The notes: generated by a model not told the origin, from the letters alone. A stretch of DNA of 64,000 nt from Roseiarcus sp049513815 (GCA_049513815.1 JBEKVR010000003.1:23575-87574); one strand, 5' to 3'. Positions 52,778-63,386 are shown, numbered from the stretch's first letter. Program-made: numbers and translations.

Positions 52778-53761
52778 ATGTCGCCCGTCTATTCGCTGGT
52801 CGTTCCGATCTACAACGAAGAAGCGGTTCTGCCGCTGCTGCTGCGCCGCCTCGACGCGCTCCTCGACGCGCTCGACGCGCCGGCCGAGGCGATCCTCGTC
52901 GACGACGGCTCCAGCGACGCTTCGCCGATCGTGCTCGAAGCGAAGGCGCGCTCAGACGCGCGCTATCGCTACGTCCGCCTGTCGCGCAATTTCGGCCACC
53001 AAGTCGCCATCACCACCGGCATGGCCCGCGCCGCCGGTCGGGCGGTGATCGTCATGGACGCCGACTTGCAGGACCCGCCCGAGGTCGTGCTCGACATGGT
53101 GGCCAAGTGGAAGCAGGGCGTCCAGGTCGTCTACGCCGAGCGGCTGACGCGCGAGGGCGAGAGTCCATTCAAACGCTTCAGCGCCGATTTGTTCTATCGC
53201 CTGCTCGGCCAGCTCAGCGAGGTCGAGATTCCGCGCAACGTCGGCGACTTTCGCCTCGTCGACCGCAAGGCGCTCGACGCGTTCCTCGCCATGCCCGAGC
53301 GCGACCGCTTCGTGCGCGGCATGTTCGCCTGGGTCGGCTTTCGCCAGGCGGTGGTCAGGTTCCATCGGCCGCCGCGCGCCGCCGGCGAAACCAAATATTC
53401 GCTGGTCAAGATGCTGCGACTGGCGATCAGCGGCGTCGTTTCGTTCTCCGACGCGCCGTTGCGCCTCGCCCTGTGGGCGGGTCTCGCGATCTCGTCGCTG
53501 GCGATCCTCTATGGCCTGTGGGTCATCGCCATGTGGACGATGAACGCCGATTTCGCCCGCGGCTGGAGCTCGCTCGCCGTGCTGGTGACCTTCCTCGGCG
53601 GCGCCAACATGCTGATGACCGGCGTGCTCGGCGTCTACGTCGGCCGCATCTATTCCGAGGTGAAGCATCGCCCGCTCTATGTCGTCGAGCGCGAGGCCGG
53701 CTTCGCGGCGTCGGCTGACGAGACCGCCAGCCGCGACGAAGCGGCGGCGCGGCGCGCCTGA
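52778..53761 (+). CDS. GtrB/DPM1-type polyprenyl-phosphate glycosyltransferase (GT2)
   Basis: A 327-residue membrane glycosyltransferase. The GT-A domain has YSLVVPIYNEEAVLPLLLRR, ILVDDGSSDAS, VIVMDADLQDPPEVVLDMV (the DAD metal motif) and FVRGMFAWVGFRQAVV. Two C-terminal membrane helices (about 230-252 and 265-290) follow, as in GtrB and ArnC-like enzymes that load a sugar on undecaprenyl phosphate. The lipid-linked sugar is probably used by the GT-C-like protein encoded directly downstream. Confidence 0.85.
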   Translation: MSPVYSLVVPIYNEEAVLPLLLRRLDALLDALDAPAEAILVDDGSSDASPIVLEAKARSDARYRYVRLSRNFGHQVAITTGMARAAGRAVIVMDADLQDPPEVVLDMVAKWKQGVQVVYAERLTREGESPFKRFSADLFYRLLGQLSEVEIPRNVGDFRLVDRKALDAFLAMPERDRFVRGMFAWVGFRQAVVRFHRPPRAAGETKYSLVKMLRLAISGVVSFSDAPLRLALWAGLAISSLAILYGLWVIAMWTMNADFARGWSSLAVLVTFLGGANMLMTGVLGVYVGRIYSEVKHRPLYVVEREAGFAASADETASRDEAAARRA

Positions 53762-53766
53762 AGGCG

Positions 53767-55467
53767 ATGTCGGCCGCGCCCCCCGCCGCGCTTCCTTGGG
53801 CTCGCTGGCGAGCGCCGGCCGGCGGCTTGCCGGCGGCGCTGGCGCCCATTGTCGTCATCGGCCTCGCCGCGATCCTGCTGCAATGGCGCTTCGGACTGCT
53901 CGGCGACGTTTCGTGGCTGATCACCGTCGACGAGAAGTGGCTCGACGGCGCAACGCCTTACCGCGACATCATCGAGATCAACCCGCCCGCGTCGCTGATG
54001 CTCTATTGGCCGGCGGTCGCGCTGGCGCGCGTTCTCGGCGTCGCGCCCGAGTTGACGGTCGCCGCCTTCGGCTTCCTGTCGATTGCGGCCGGCCTTGGCC
54101 TCGCCGCGGCGATCCTCAGGCGCGCCGGCTTGCTCGACAGCCTTGGCGCGCTCGGCGCGTCGGTCGCGCTCGTCGCCTTCGCCGTGCTGCCGGGCCAGTC
54201 GTTCGACGAGCGCGATCATCTGGCGGCGGTCTACGGCCTGCCGTTTCTCGCCGTTTCGGCGGCGCGGGCGGCGCGCGCGCCCGTCGACGTGCGGCTCGCG
54301 CTTCTCGCCGGCCTCGGCGCCGGCGTGATGGCGGCGATCAAGCCGCCTTACGCGCTGGTTGCGATCGTTCTGCTGCCCTATCTCGTCCGCCGCGTCGGCG
54401 TCGTCCCGCTGTTGAAAGCGATCGAGTATTATGTCGCGGCGGCGTTTGGCCTCGCCTATGTCGCAGCCGTCCCGCGCGCGTTTCCCGATTACGTCGCCAA
54501 CATCCTGCCGATCGGCCTCGACCTCTACGCGCCGATCCGCGAGCCGCTCGCGTCCTTGCTCGCCGCGCCGGGGCCGCTCTTTGCGTTCGTCCTCGTCGTC
54601 TGCGCCTTGAGGCTCGCGCGCGACGATCCGGGCGAGCCGCTGGTCGCAGTTCCCGCGCTCGCCGGCCTCGGCGCGTTTGCCGCGTATCTCGTTCAGGGCA
54701 AGGGCTGGCTCTACCAGGCCTATCCCGCGCTCGCCTTCTTCGCTCTCGCCGCCGGCGCGGCGCTGGCGCGCGCCCCCCAGCCCAGGCCGCGCGTCGCGCT
54801 CGGCGCGCTGGCGTTCGTCGCCGCGGCCCTGGCTCTGCTTGCGCTCGGCCGCTGGCCGGCGCCGCTCGCCTTTGTCGCCGCCGGCGCCGGCGCGGCGCTC
54901 GCCTGGGCCCTCGAAGGGCGGAACGGCGCCGCGCCGATCGCCGAAATGGGCGTCGCGGCCACGCTCGGCGCGGCCTGCGGCCTGTTCGCCATGAACGGGA
55001 TCGAGACGCCGGCGATCGCCCGTGCGCTCGCTTCGCTCGGACCGCATCCGACGGTGGCGTCGCTCTCCGAAAGCCTCGCGTTCGGCCACCCGATGGCGCG
55101 CCGGGTCGGCGGCGTCTGGGCCCAAAGCGTTCCCAGCCTGTGGATTACCGCCGCGGCGCGCCGGCGCATCGACGAAAACCCCGGCGACGCCGCGCTCGCC
55201 GAGCGCATGGGCGTCTATATCGACGCCGACCGCGACCGGCTGGTCGCCGACCTCAACCGCAACCGTCCCGACGCGCTGCTGGTCGGCCGGCTCGACACGC
55301 GCTTCCATCAGTGGGTTTGGAACAACCCGGAAATCACGGCGGCGCGGGCCGATTATCGCCTCTTCGCGTCCGAGACGGGCTCCGGCTTCCCCGCTGAATT
55401 GTGGGCCCGCGCCGACCTGTTCGGGTTGCGTCCCAGGCTCCCCGAGGGGGAGCTTGGCAAGCCGTGA
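53767..55467 (+). CDS. Polytopic membrane protein, GT-C glycosyltransferase-like
   Basis: A 566-residue protein with about ten membrane helices between residues 20 and 425 and a soluble C-terminal part (about 430-560). The first outer loop has ITVDEKWLDGATPYRDIIEI followed by NPPASLMLYWP, like the acidic first loop of GT-C sugar transferases (mannosyl- and arabinosyltransferase types). It starts 5 bases after the GT2 gene. The pair fits a two-step scheme: GT2 makes a lipid-linked sugar, this protein transfers it outside. The acceptor is unknown. Confidence 0.65.
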   Translation: MSAAPPAALPWARWRAPAGGLPAALAPIVVIGLAAILLQWRFGLLGDVSWLITVDEKWLDGATPYRDIIEINPPASLMLYWPAVALARVLGVAPELTVAAFGFLSIAAGLGLAAAILRRAGLLDSLGALGASVALVAFAVLPGQSFDERDHLAAVYGLPFLAVSAARAARAPVDVRLALLAGLGAGVMAAIKPPYALVAIVLLPYLVRRVGVVPLLKAIEYYVAAAFGLAYVAAVPRAFPDYVANILPIGLDLYAPIREPLASLLAAPGPLFAFVLVVCALRLARDDPGEPLVAVPALAGLGAFAAYLVQGKGWLYQAYPALAFFALAAGAALARAPQPRPRVALGALAFVAAALALLALGRWPAPLAFVAAGAGAALAWALEGRNGAAPIAEMGVAATLGAACGLFAMNGIETPAIARALASLGPHPTVASLSESLAFGHPMARRVGGVWAQSVPSLWITAAARRRIDENPGDAALAERMGVYIDADRDRLVADLNRNRPDALLVGRLDTRFHQWVWNNPEITAARADYRLFASETGSGFPAELWARADLFGLRPRLPEGELGKP

Positions 55468-55569
55468 CGGCGTCGCCACATAGACGCCGGGCGTAAATCG
55501 TATAAATCTTGTCGAACGAGTCGGGATAGACGGTGCGTGCGTCGATGTTCCGCCTGGAGGGCATAGCCA

Positions 55570-56022
55570 GTGTCGATGCTGACCAACAAGGGCAAATACG
55601 GACTGAAGGCGATGATCCATCTTGCCGGCAAGCCGCCCGGCCAACCGTCCCTGGTCGCCGACATCGCCGCCGCCAACAATATTCCCAAGAAGTTCCTCGA
55701 CGCGATCCTCGGCGAATTGCGCACTGCGCGTCTGGTCCATTCCAAGAAGGGGCGCGGCGGTGGTTACGCTTTGGCCAAGAGCCCGTCGGAGATCATGGTC
55801 GGCGACATCGTCCGCGCGCTTGACGGCCCGCTGGCGCCGATCGCCTGCGCCAGCCGCAATTTCTACCGCCGCTGTAACGACTGCTCGAGCGAGAAGACCT
55901 GCCACGTCAGGCTGATGATGCTCGAAGTGCGCGCGGCGATCGCCGACGTCCTCGACCATCGCTCGCTGGCGGCGATGCGCGACATGACCGAGACGCACGG
56001 CGAACTGACCTACGATATCTGA
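55570..56022 (+). CDS. Rrf2-family transcriptional regulator
   Basis: A 150-residue winged-helix regulator: MLTNKGKYGLKAMIHLAGKP at the N-terminus, IPKKFLDAILGELRTARLVH (recognition helix), SKKGRGGGYALAKSPSEIMV (wing), and the cysteine cluster IACASRNFYRRCNDCSSEKT then CHVR, which may hold an Fe-S cluster and sense redox state, iron or NO. The start is GTG at 55570 with GGAGGG eight bases before; ATG at 55576 is close by. It lies just before the ATPase operon and could regulate it. Confidence 0.88.
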   Translation: MSMLTNKGKYGLKAMIHLAGKPPGQPSLVADIAAANNIPKKFLDAILGELRTARLVHSKKGRGGGYALAKSPSEIMVGDIVRALDGPLAPIACASRNFYRRCNDCSSEKTCHVRLMMLEVRAAIADVLDHRSLAAMRDMTETHGELTYDI

Positions 56023-56157
56023 GCGTCGGCTCAGCGACGATCCGCACATGGACAAGGGGCAGGCTCGGTCCTACCCTCGCGCCAGAAGCGCGAATTCGCC
56101 GCCGCGGACCGTGACTTACCGCCGTCCCGCCAGAGCGATCGCGCCGCTGGAGCCGCC

Positions 56158-57575
<1,418 letters not shown>

Positions 57576-57579
<4 letters not shown>

Positions 57580-57995
57580 GATTACGCATCGTCACGCCGC
57601 TCGAGATCGTCGTCGACGAGCACGAGGTGACGTCGCTGCGCGCCGAGGACGCGAGCGGCGGCTTCGGCGTCCTGCCGCGCCACGCCGATTTCCTTACGCG
57701 CCTGACGGTGTCGGTCGTCAGCTGGCTCGGCGGCGACGGCGCCGAGCGCCATTGCGCGGTGCGCGGCGGCGTGCTGACGGTCAGCGGCGGGCGGGAGATC
57801 GCGATCGCGACGCGCGAAGCGGTCCCCGGCGACGACTTGGCGACGCTCGATCAGACCGTGATCGAGCGCTTTCGCTCCGAGACCGACGAGGAGCGCCGCG
57901 CCCACGCCGACAGCGCCCGCCTGCACCTGACCGCGATCCGCCAGATCATGCGCCACCTGCGCCCCGAGGGGCGTGACGGCCCGATGGGGTTTTAA
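57576..57995 (+). CDS. atpC: N-ATPase subunit epsilon
   Basis: A 139-residue epsilon subunit with the N-terminal beta-sandwich: MRLRIVTPLEIVVDEHEVTS, DASGGFGVLPRHADFLTRLT (the conserved GxxGxLPxH region), and ERHCAVRGGVLTVSGGREIA. The C-terminal helices are present. It starts by ATGA overlap with atpD, the order seen only in N-type operons. Confidence 0.88.
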
Positions 57996-58288
57996 TGAGC
58001 GCGCCCGGCCCCAATCACGACGAACGCGACCCGCTGGTGGCAAGCGCGCGCCGCAAGGGCGAGCGCCGGCGACGCTGGCAGCGCGAAGGCGAGCCGTCCA
58101 GCGCACGCCGCCTCGCCGAGATCGGCGTCCTCGGCTGGGTCATCGTCACGCCCATGTTGATCGGCGTCTTCATTGGCCGCTGGCTTGATCGAACTTTCGC
58201 CTCCGGCATCTTCTGGACCGCGCCGCTGCTGATCGTTGGCCTCGCTATCGGCGCGTGGTCGGCGTGGAAATGGATCAACGCCCAATGA
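57995..58288 (+). CDS. atpQ: N-ATPase subunit AtpQ (AtpZ/AtpI-like)
   Basis: A 97-residue protein: charged N-terminal half (ARRKGERRRRWQREGE), then two membrane helices LGWVIVTPMLIGVFIGRWLD and FWTAPLLIVGLAIGAWSAWK. It belongs to the AtpI/AtpZ group, which assists c-ring assembly or binds divalent cations. Position and size match AtpQ of N-ATPase operons. Confidence 0.8.
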   Translation: MSAPGPNHDERDPLVASARRKGERRRRWQREGEPSSARRLAEIGVLGWVIVTPMLIGVFIGRWLDRTFASGIFWTAPLLIVGLAIGAWSAWKWINAQ

Positions 58289-58560
58289 GCGCGCGCGCAG
58301 AGGCCCTCGAACTCGCAGGCTTCGCTGCCGCCGGCGCGGCGGTCGCCTGGCTCTATCTGCTCGCGCTCGCGGCGGCGGCGCGGCGTCTCGTTGTCGGCGG
58401 CGCGCGCGCGGCGGCGGCGCTGACCGCACTGCGCCTCGCGCTGCTGGTCGGCGCGCTGACGGCGGCGAGCCTGCGCGGCGCCGGCCCGCTGCTCGCGCTG
58501 GCGCTCGGCGTGCTGATCGCGCGCGTCGCGCTGGTGAAGCGCATCGGAGGCGTCGCGTGA
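58285..58560 (+). CDS. atpR: N-ATPase subunit AtpR
   Basis: A 91-residue Ala/Leu-rich protein with three membrane helices (about 6-28, 40-60, 64-84). AtpR is specific to N-ATPases and is proposed to interact with the c-ring through conserved arginines in its helices; Arg residues flank and enter the helices here (AARRLVVGGARAAAALTALR). Overlaps both neighbours by ATGA or GTGA. Confidence 0.8.
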   Translation: MSARAEALELAGFAAAGAAVAWLYLLALAAAARRLVVGGARAAAALTALRLALLVGALTAASLRGAGPLLALALGVLIARVALVKRIGGVA

Positions 58561-59252
58561 TCTCGCCGCTCGTCAGTCCGGTGTTGTTCCACGTCGGCCC
58601 GATCCCGATCAGCGAGCCGGTCGTCGTCACCTGGGGCATCATCGCGGCGCTGACGGCGGGCAGCCTGGCGCTGCGCCGCCGCCTCAAGCTCGTCCCGTCG
58701 TCGACCCAAGCGGCGTGCGAGCTGGTGGTCGAAGCGGTCGACTCGCAAATCCGCGACACGATGCGCGCCGGCCCCGAGCCCTATCGCGCCTTCATTGGCA
58801 CGCTGTTCGTCTTCATCTTCGTCGCCAACTGGTCGTCGCTCATCCCCGGCGTGACGCCGCCGACCGCGCGGCTCGAGACCGACGCGGCGCTGGCGCTGCT
58901 GGTCTTTCTTGCGGTGATCTGGTTCGGCGTGAAGGCAGGCGGGGTCAGGGGCTATCTCTCGACCTTCGCCACGCCGACCCCGTTGATGATCCCGCTCAAT
59001 TTCGTCGAGAGCTTGACACGCACCTTCTCGCTGCTGATCCGCCTGTTCGGCAACGTGATGAGCGGCGTGTTCGTCATCGGCCTCATCCTGTCGCTCGCCG
59101 GCCTCGTCGCGCCGATCCCGTTGATGGCGCTCGACCTGCTCACGGGCGCGGTGCAGGCCTACATCTTCGCCGTGCTGGCGATGGTGTTCGTCGCCGGCGC
59201 GGTCGCCGAAGCCGCTCCTGAGTCACAATCAAACGAAAGGACGCCGCCATGA
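58557..59252 (+). CDS. atpB: N-ATPase subunit a
   Basis: A 231-residue membrane subunit forming the ion half-channels. Conserved VESLTRTFSLLIRLFGNVMS contains the essential Arg of helix 4, and GAVQAYIFAVLAMVFVAGAV forms the last helix. It begins at GTG 58557 inside the atpR stop and has the shorter N-terminus of N-type a subunits. Gene end overlaps the atpE start. Confidence 0.92.
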   Translation: MISPLVSPVLFHVGPIPISEPVVVTWGIIAALTAGSLALRRRLKLVPSSTQAACELVVEAVDSQIRDTMRAGPEPYRAFIGTLFVFIFVANWSSLIPGVTPPTARLETDAALALLVFLAVIWFGVKAGGVRGYLSTFATPTPLMIPLNFVESLTRTFSLLIRLFGNVMSGVFVIGLILSLAGLVAPIPLMALDLLTGAVQAYIFAVLAMVFVAGAVAEAAPESQSNERTPP

Positions 59253-59494
59253 ACTGGATTGCCGCCATCAGCATCGCATCGGCCGTGCTGGCCGTCGCCT
59301 TCGGGGCGATCGGCCCGGCGCTCGCCGAAGGCCGCGCGGTCGCCGCGGCGATGGACGCGATCGCGCGCCAGCCCGAGGCGGCCAACACGATCTCGCGCAC
59401 GCTGTTCGTCGGGCTGGCGATGATCGAGACGATGGCGATCTACTGCCTGGTCATTGCGCTGCTGCTGCTGTTCGCCAATCCGCTGCTGAAATGA
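59249..59494 (+). CDS. atpE: N-ATPase subunit c
   Basis: An 81-residue hairpin that forms the rotor ring. Helix 1 has GAIGPALAEGRAVAAAMDAI with Glu27; the loop is RQPEAAN; helix 2 has FVGLAMIETMAIYCLVIALL with Glu60 and Thr61. Two carboxylates per hairpin is the N-ATPase hallmark. The Glu-Thr pair was first read as a Na+ site, but the Burkholderia pseudomallei N-type ring was reported to prefer H+, so the ion cannot be settled from sequence. Confidence 0.93.
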   Translation: MNWIAAISIASAVLAVAFGAIGPALAEGRAVAAAMDAIARQPEAANTISRTLFVGLAMIETMAIYCLVIALLLLFANPLLK

Positions 59495-59498
59495 TCGC

Positions 59499-60233
59499 AT
59501 GACCATCGACTGGTGGACGCTCGGCTTCCAGGCCGTCAACGTCGCGATCCTGATCTGGATTCTCGCGCGGTTCTTCTGGCGGCCGCTTTCCGCCATGATC
59601 GAGCAGCGGCGCGAAGCGGCGAACCGCATGCTTGCCGAGGCCGAAGCCAAACGCGGCGAAGCCGAGGCGGCGGTCGCCGAGGCGGTCAAGGCGCGCGCCG
59701 GTTTCGCCGCCGAGCGCGAGGCGATCCTCGCCGCGGCGGGGGCGACCGCCGAGCAGGAGAGCGCGACGCGGCGCGCCGAGGCGGACCGCCAGGCGGGCGA
59801 AATCGAGGCGGCGGCGCGTGCGGCGATGGCGGCCGAACGTCAGGCCGCCGAGCGCGCCTTCGCCGAACGGGCGGCGCGTCTCTCGCTCGAGATCGCCGGG
59901 CGGCTCGCCGGCCGGCTCGACGCGGCCGCGGTGCGCGCAGCCTTTCTCGACGGTTTCGTCGCAGCCATTCGCGCCCTGCCGGACGAGAAACGCGGCGACG
60001 CCGCTTCTGGCGGAAACCTGGAAGTCGTCAGCGCCGCGCCGCTGCCGCCCGACGAGCAGGCGGCGGCGCAGCGGCGCATCGCCGAGGCGTTCGGCGGCGG
60101 CGTCGAAGTCGGCTTTGCCGTCGATCCGGCGCTGGTCGCCGGGCTCGAGTTGCGCGGCGCGCATCTCATCGTCGCCAACAATTGGCGCGCCGACCTCGAC
60201 CGTTTGAAGACGGAGATCGACGATGTCGGATGA
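59499..60233 (+). CDS. atpF: N-ATPase subunit b
   Basis: A 244-residue stator subunit: one N-terminal helix (FQAVNVAILIWILARFFWRP), a long charged coiled coil (about 30-130) and a C-terminal domain (about 150-244). It is about 80 residues longer than a common b subunit. As N-type operons have no delta gene, the extra C-terminal domain may do the work of delta in joining the stator to F1. Confidence 0.87.
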   Translation: MTIDWWTLGFQAVNVAILIWILARFFWRPLSAMIEQRREAANRMLAEAEAKRGEAEAAVAEAVKARAGFAAEREAILAAAGATAEQESATRRAEADRQAGEIEAAARAAMAAERQAAERAFAERAARLSLEIAGRLAGRLDAAAVRAAFLDGFVAAIRALPDEKRGDAASGGNLEVVSAAPLPPDEQAAAQRRIAEAFGGGVEVGFAVDPALVAGLELRGAHLIVANNWRADLDRLKTEIDDVG

Positions 60234-61752
60234 CGTCGAACGTCTGGCGGAGGGCTGGCTCGACGGCGCGCGGGCGCGGCTGGATCGCGCCGAGCTCGGC
60301 GCGAAGGTCGAGTCGATCGGCAGGGTCGAAGAGGTCGAGGACGGCGTCGCGCTGGTCTCCGGCCTACCCGACGTCGGGCTCGACGAGCTGGTGCGTTTCG
60401 ACGGCGGACAATTCGGCTTCGCCCAAACGCTTGAGCGCGACCGCGTCGGTTGCGTCTTGCTCGACGAGGCGGAGGCGGTCGAAGCGGGCGACTCCGTGCG
60501 TGGAACCGGCGACGTCGTGCGCGTCCCGGTCGGCGAGGCGCTGCTCGGCCGCATCGTCGATCCGCTCGGCCGACCGATCGACGGCGGCGGACCAATCGCC
60601 GCGCCGCGGCGCGAGCCAATCGAGCGCGCGGCGCCCGGCATCCTCGAGCGCGAGCTAGTCACCGAGCCGGTGCAGACCGGCGTGCTGGTCGTCGACGCGC
60701 TGTTCGCCCTGGGGCGCGGCCAGCGCGAGCTGATCATCGGCGATCGGGCGATCGGCAAGACGACGCTCGCTATCGACGCAATCATCGCCCAACGGACGAG
60801 CGACATTGTCAGCGTCTATGTCGCGGTCGGGCAGAAGACGTCGAGCGTGCGGCGCGCGATCGACGCGATTCAGGCGCACGGCGATCCGTCGCGCTGCATC
60901 TTCGTCGTCGCCGAGGCGGCGAGCCCGCCCGGATTGCAATGGATCGCGCCCTTCGCCGGTTTCACGATGGCCGAATACTTCCGCGACCGCGGCCGCCACG
61001 CGCTGATCGTGGTCGACGACCTGAGCAAGCATGCCGCCACGCACCGCGAGATCGCGCTGCTGACCCGCCAGTCGCCGGGCCGCGAGGCCTATCCTGGCGA
61101 CGTCTTCTATCTGCACGCGCGGATGCTTGAGCGGGCGGCAAAGTTGTCGGCCGCGCGCGGCGGCGGTTCGCTGACCGCGCTGCCGATCGCCGAGACCGAC
61201 GCCGGCAACCTGACTGCCTACATCCCCACCAACCTGATCTCGATCGCCGACGGCCAGATCGTGCTCGACGCGCGGTTGTTCAACGAGGGTCGCAAGCCGG
61301 CGGTCGACGTCGGCCTCTCGGTCAGCCGAGTCGGCGGCAAGGCCCAGGCGCCGGCGCTGCGAGCGGCGGCGGAGCGGCTGCGGCTCGACTACGCGCAGTT
61401 CCTCGAACTCGAGATCTTCACCCGCTTTGGCGGCATGTCCGACGTGCGGGTGCGCGGGCAGTTGACGCGTGGCGCCCGCATCCGCGCCGCGCTCGACCAG
61501 CCGCGGCACGCGCCACTGCGGCTCGCCGACGAGACTGCGCTGGTCCTCGCCATTCAGTCGGGCGCGCTCGATCCGCTCACCGTCGAGGCGGTGGCGAAGT
61601 TCCGTGACGCCCTGCCGGCGGCGCTCGACCGGCGCGCGCCGCAAATCGTCCACATAGTCGAGACGACCGGCAAACTGTCGGCCGAGGACGCAGCGGACCT
61701 GCGCGCGATCCTGCAGAGCGAGTCGCAGGCCTTCGAAGCGAATGGCGCATGA
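60223..61752 (+). CDS. atpA: N-ATPase subunit alpha
   Basis: A 509-residue subunit. Walker A IIGDRAIGKTTLAIDAIIAQ (normally GDRQTGKT; here RAIGKT), QRTSDIVSVYVAVGQKTSSV, then HALIVVDDLSKHAATHREIA, LLTRQSPGREAYPGDVFYLH with the Arg finger region, and YIPTNLISIADGQIVLDARL. It starts inside the atpF end (11-base overlap). Typical for an N-type alpha subunit. Confidence 0.92.
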   Translation: MSDDVERLAEGWLDGARARLDRAELGAKVESIGRVEEVEDGVALVSGLPDVGLDELVRFDGGQFGFAQTLERDRVGCVLLDEAEAVEAGDSVRGTGDVVRVPVGEALLGRIVDPLGRPIDGGGPIAAPRREPIERAAPGILERELVTEPVQTGVLVVDALFALGRGQRELIIGDRAIGKTTLAIDAIIAQRTSDIVSVYVAVGQKTSSVRRAIDAIQAHGDPSRCIFVVAEAASPPGLQWIAPFAGFTMAEYFRDRGRHALIVVDDLSKHAATHREIALLTRQSPGREAYPGDVFYLHARMLERAAKLSAARGGGSLTALPIAETDAGNLTAYIPTNLISIADGQIVLDARLFNEGRKPAVDVGLSVSRVGGKAQAPALRAAAERLRLDYAQFLELEIFTRFGGMSDVRVRGQLTRGARIRAALDQPRHAPLRLADETALVLAIQSGALDPLTVEAVAKFRDALPAALDRRAPQIVHIVETTGKLSAEDAADLRAILQSESQAFEANGA

Positions 61753-62603
61753 CCCGCCGGCTCGCCGACATCACCGCGCGCATCGAGGGCATCGGCCAGC
61801 TCGGCACGGTCGTCAATGCGATGCGCGGCATCGCGTCGGCGCGCGCGCAAGCGGCGCGGGGCGCGCTCGTCGCGGTCAATAGCTACGCGGCGACGGTCGG
61901 CGAGGCGATCAGCCGCGTGCTCGCCGACGCGCCGCTGCCGCCGCCTTCGCCGCGGCGGCGCTCGGCGCGGCTGGCGTTGGTCCTGTTCGTCGCCGAGCAG
62001 GGCTTCGCCGGCGCTTTCAGCGAGCGCGCTTTCGAGACGGCGAATAGCGATCTCGCCAATTCGCTGGTCTTTCTCGTCGGCGCGCGCGGCGCGGCGATGG
62101 CCGCCGAACGGCGCATCATCCCGCACTGGCAGACCGCCATGCCGGCTCAACCGCAGGGCGTGGCGCGGCTCGCCGACCGTCTGTTGGCCGCCATTGAGAC
62201 GTCGGTCGCCGCCGGCGAGGTCGACCGAGTCGTCGTCATCTTTTCGGTCTGGCGGCCGGGCGAGGGCGTTCAGGTGGTCCGCCGGCGCCTGTTTCCGTTC
62301 GACCTGCGGGCGTTTGCGCCGTCGACCCGCGCCGCCGCGCCGCTGATGAACCTGCCGCCCGAGGCGCTCATTCGCGACCTCGCCTTCGATTTCCTCCATG
62401 CGCAGCTGTGCGACGCCGTGCTCAACGCCTTCGCCGCCGAGAACGAGGCGCGAGTCGAGACGATGGCGGCGGCGCGGCGCGAGATCGACCGCCAGCTCGA
62501 CGAGCTGAGGGCGACGCAGCGCTTGGTGCGGCAGGACGAGATCACCGCCGAGATCGTCGAACTCGCCACCGGCGAGACGGCGAGCCGGGCGAAGCGGCGG
62601 TGA
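61749..62603 (+). CDS. atpG: N-ATPase subunit gamma
   Basis: Central-stalk subunit, 284 residues. N-terminal helix RLADITARIEGIGQLGTVVN, then AMRGIASARAQAA; C-terminal helix EARVETMAAARREIDRQLDE. The middle is diverged from the F-type subunit, as usual in N-ATPases. Last gene of the operon; joined to atpA by ATGA. Confidence 0.88.
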   Translation: MTRRLADITARIEGIGQLGTVVNAMRGIASARAQAARGALVAVNSYAATVGEAISRVLADAPLPPPSPRRRSARLALVLFVAEQGFAGAFSERAFETANSDLANSLVFLVGARGAAMAAERRIIPHWQTAMPAQPQGVARLADRLLAAIETSVAAGEVDRVVVIFSVWRPGEGVQVVRRRLFPFDLRAFAPSTRAAAPLMNLPPEALIRDLAFDFLHAQLCDAVLNAFAAENEARVETMAAARREIDRQLDELRATQRLVRQDEITAEIVELATGETASRAKRR

Positions 62604-62660
62604 CGCGAACGCCGTCTCGCCACGCGTAGAAGGGGGCTACGCGGCTGCGCCCCACCGCTC

Positions 62661-62747
62661 GTGTCATCCCCGCGCAAGCGGGGATCCAGTCTTTCCGCCG
62701 ATGCGCTCTCGACAACGGCTGGACCCCCGCTTTCGCGGGGGCGACAT
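62661..62747. repeat. Inverted-repeat element after the ATPase operon
   Basis: Starts TGTCATCCCCGCGCAAGCGG and ends TTTCGCGGGGGCGACAT, with hairpins at both ends. It is of the 'VIPAQAGIQ' type of dispersed repeat, distinct from the copies at 40939, 43483 and 51577. A smaller hairpin (CTCCCCG-CGA-GCGGGGAG) follows at about 62774. Together they may end the transcripts from both sides. Confidence 0.6.
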
Positions 62748-62801
62748 CCAGAAGCGTCGAGATTGTTCGCATTCTCCCCGCGAGCGGGGAGATGGGATTC
62801 T

Positions 62802-63386
62802 TCAAAGTCCCTTCAGCGCCGCCAGGAAGTCGTCGTTCGACTTGTCGGTCGCCGCCTTGCTGGCGGCGGTGTCGACGACGGTGAGGAAGTGGCGCTCGCC
62901 TTCCGCCGTCGTCGCGAAACCGTAGACGATCGTCTCGAACGCTTGCTTCGGCTGGTCGGGGTTCTGATAGAGGAACAGCTTGAACGGCGCGGCGCCGTTG
63001 GCGCGCGGCGCGGTCCCAGCCGGCGTGATCGAGACCTTCGGCTCCTGCTTGCGCCATTGCGCCTGGTTGACGGCGATGATTGCCTCGAGCGTGTCGGTCC
63101 CCGGCTCGAGCGACGTCTGGACGTAGATCATCGGGTCGTTGAAATCGAGGTCGTCCTTGTCCGGCGCCAGGATGGTCACGTGGTTGTGCTCGCCGGCGTC
63201 CTTGTCCTCGACCCAACCTTTGGGCGGCGTCGCCGTCGACTGATACCAGGCGCAGAGCTTCTGGCCCGGACACATGGACATCATCTTCTTGACCTCGGCC
63301 GAGGCGCCGCCAGCCGTCGCGAACGAAGCGAGGACGGCAGCGACGAGAGATGCGGCGCCAAGCCGACGCGCGGCCGAATGCGACAT
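62802..63386 (-). CDS. Secreted hypothetical protein
   Basis: A 194-residue protein with signal peptide MSHSAARRLGAASLVAAVLA... ending GGASAE. The mature part has MSMCPGQKLCAWYQ (two cysteines), HNHVTILAPDKDDLDFNDPM, IYVQTSLEPGTDTLEAIIAV and LTVVDTAASKAATDKSNDDF. I do not recognise a family; the fold looks alpha/beta and periplasmic. It is divergent from preT. Confidence 0.65.
   Translation of the reverse strand: MSHSAARRLGAASLVAAVLASFATAGGASAEVKKMMSMCPGQKLCAWYQSTATPPKGWVEDKDAGEHNHVTILAPDKDDLDFNDPMIYVQTSLEPGTDTLEAIIAVNQAQWRKQEPKVSITPAGTAPRANGAAPFKLFLYQNPDQPKQAFETIVYGFATTAEGERHFLTVVDTAASKAATDKSNDDFLAALKGL

Noticed and set aside
53677..56055. A 792-residue frame opposite the glycosyltransferase, GT-C and Rrf2 genes
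   Set aside because: Arg-rich shadow typical of very GC-rich DNA; it crosses three genes with clear family motifs on the other strand.
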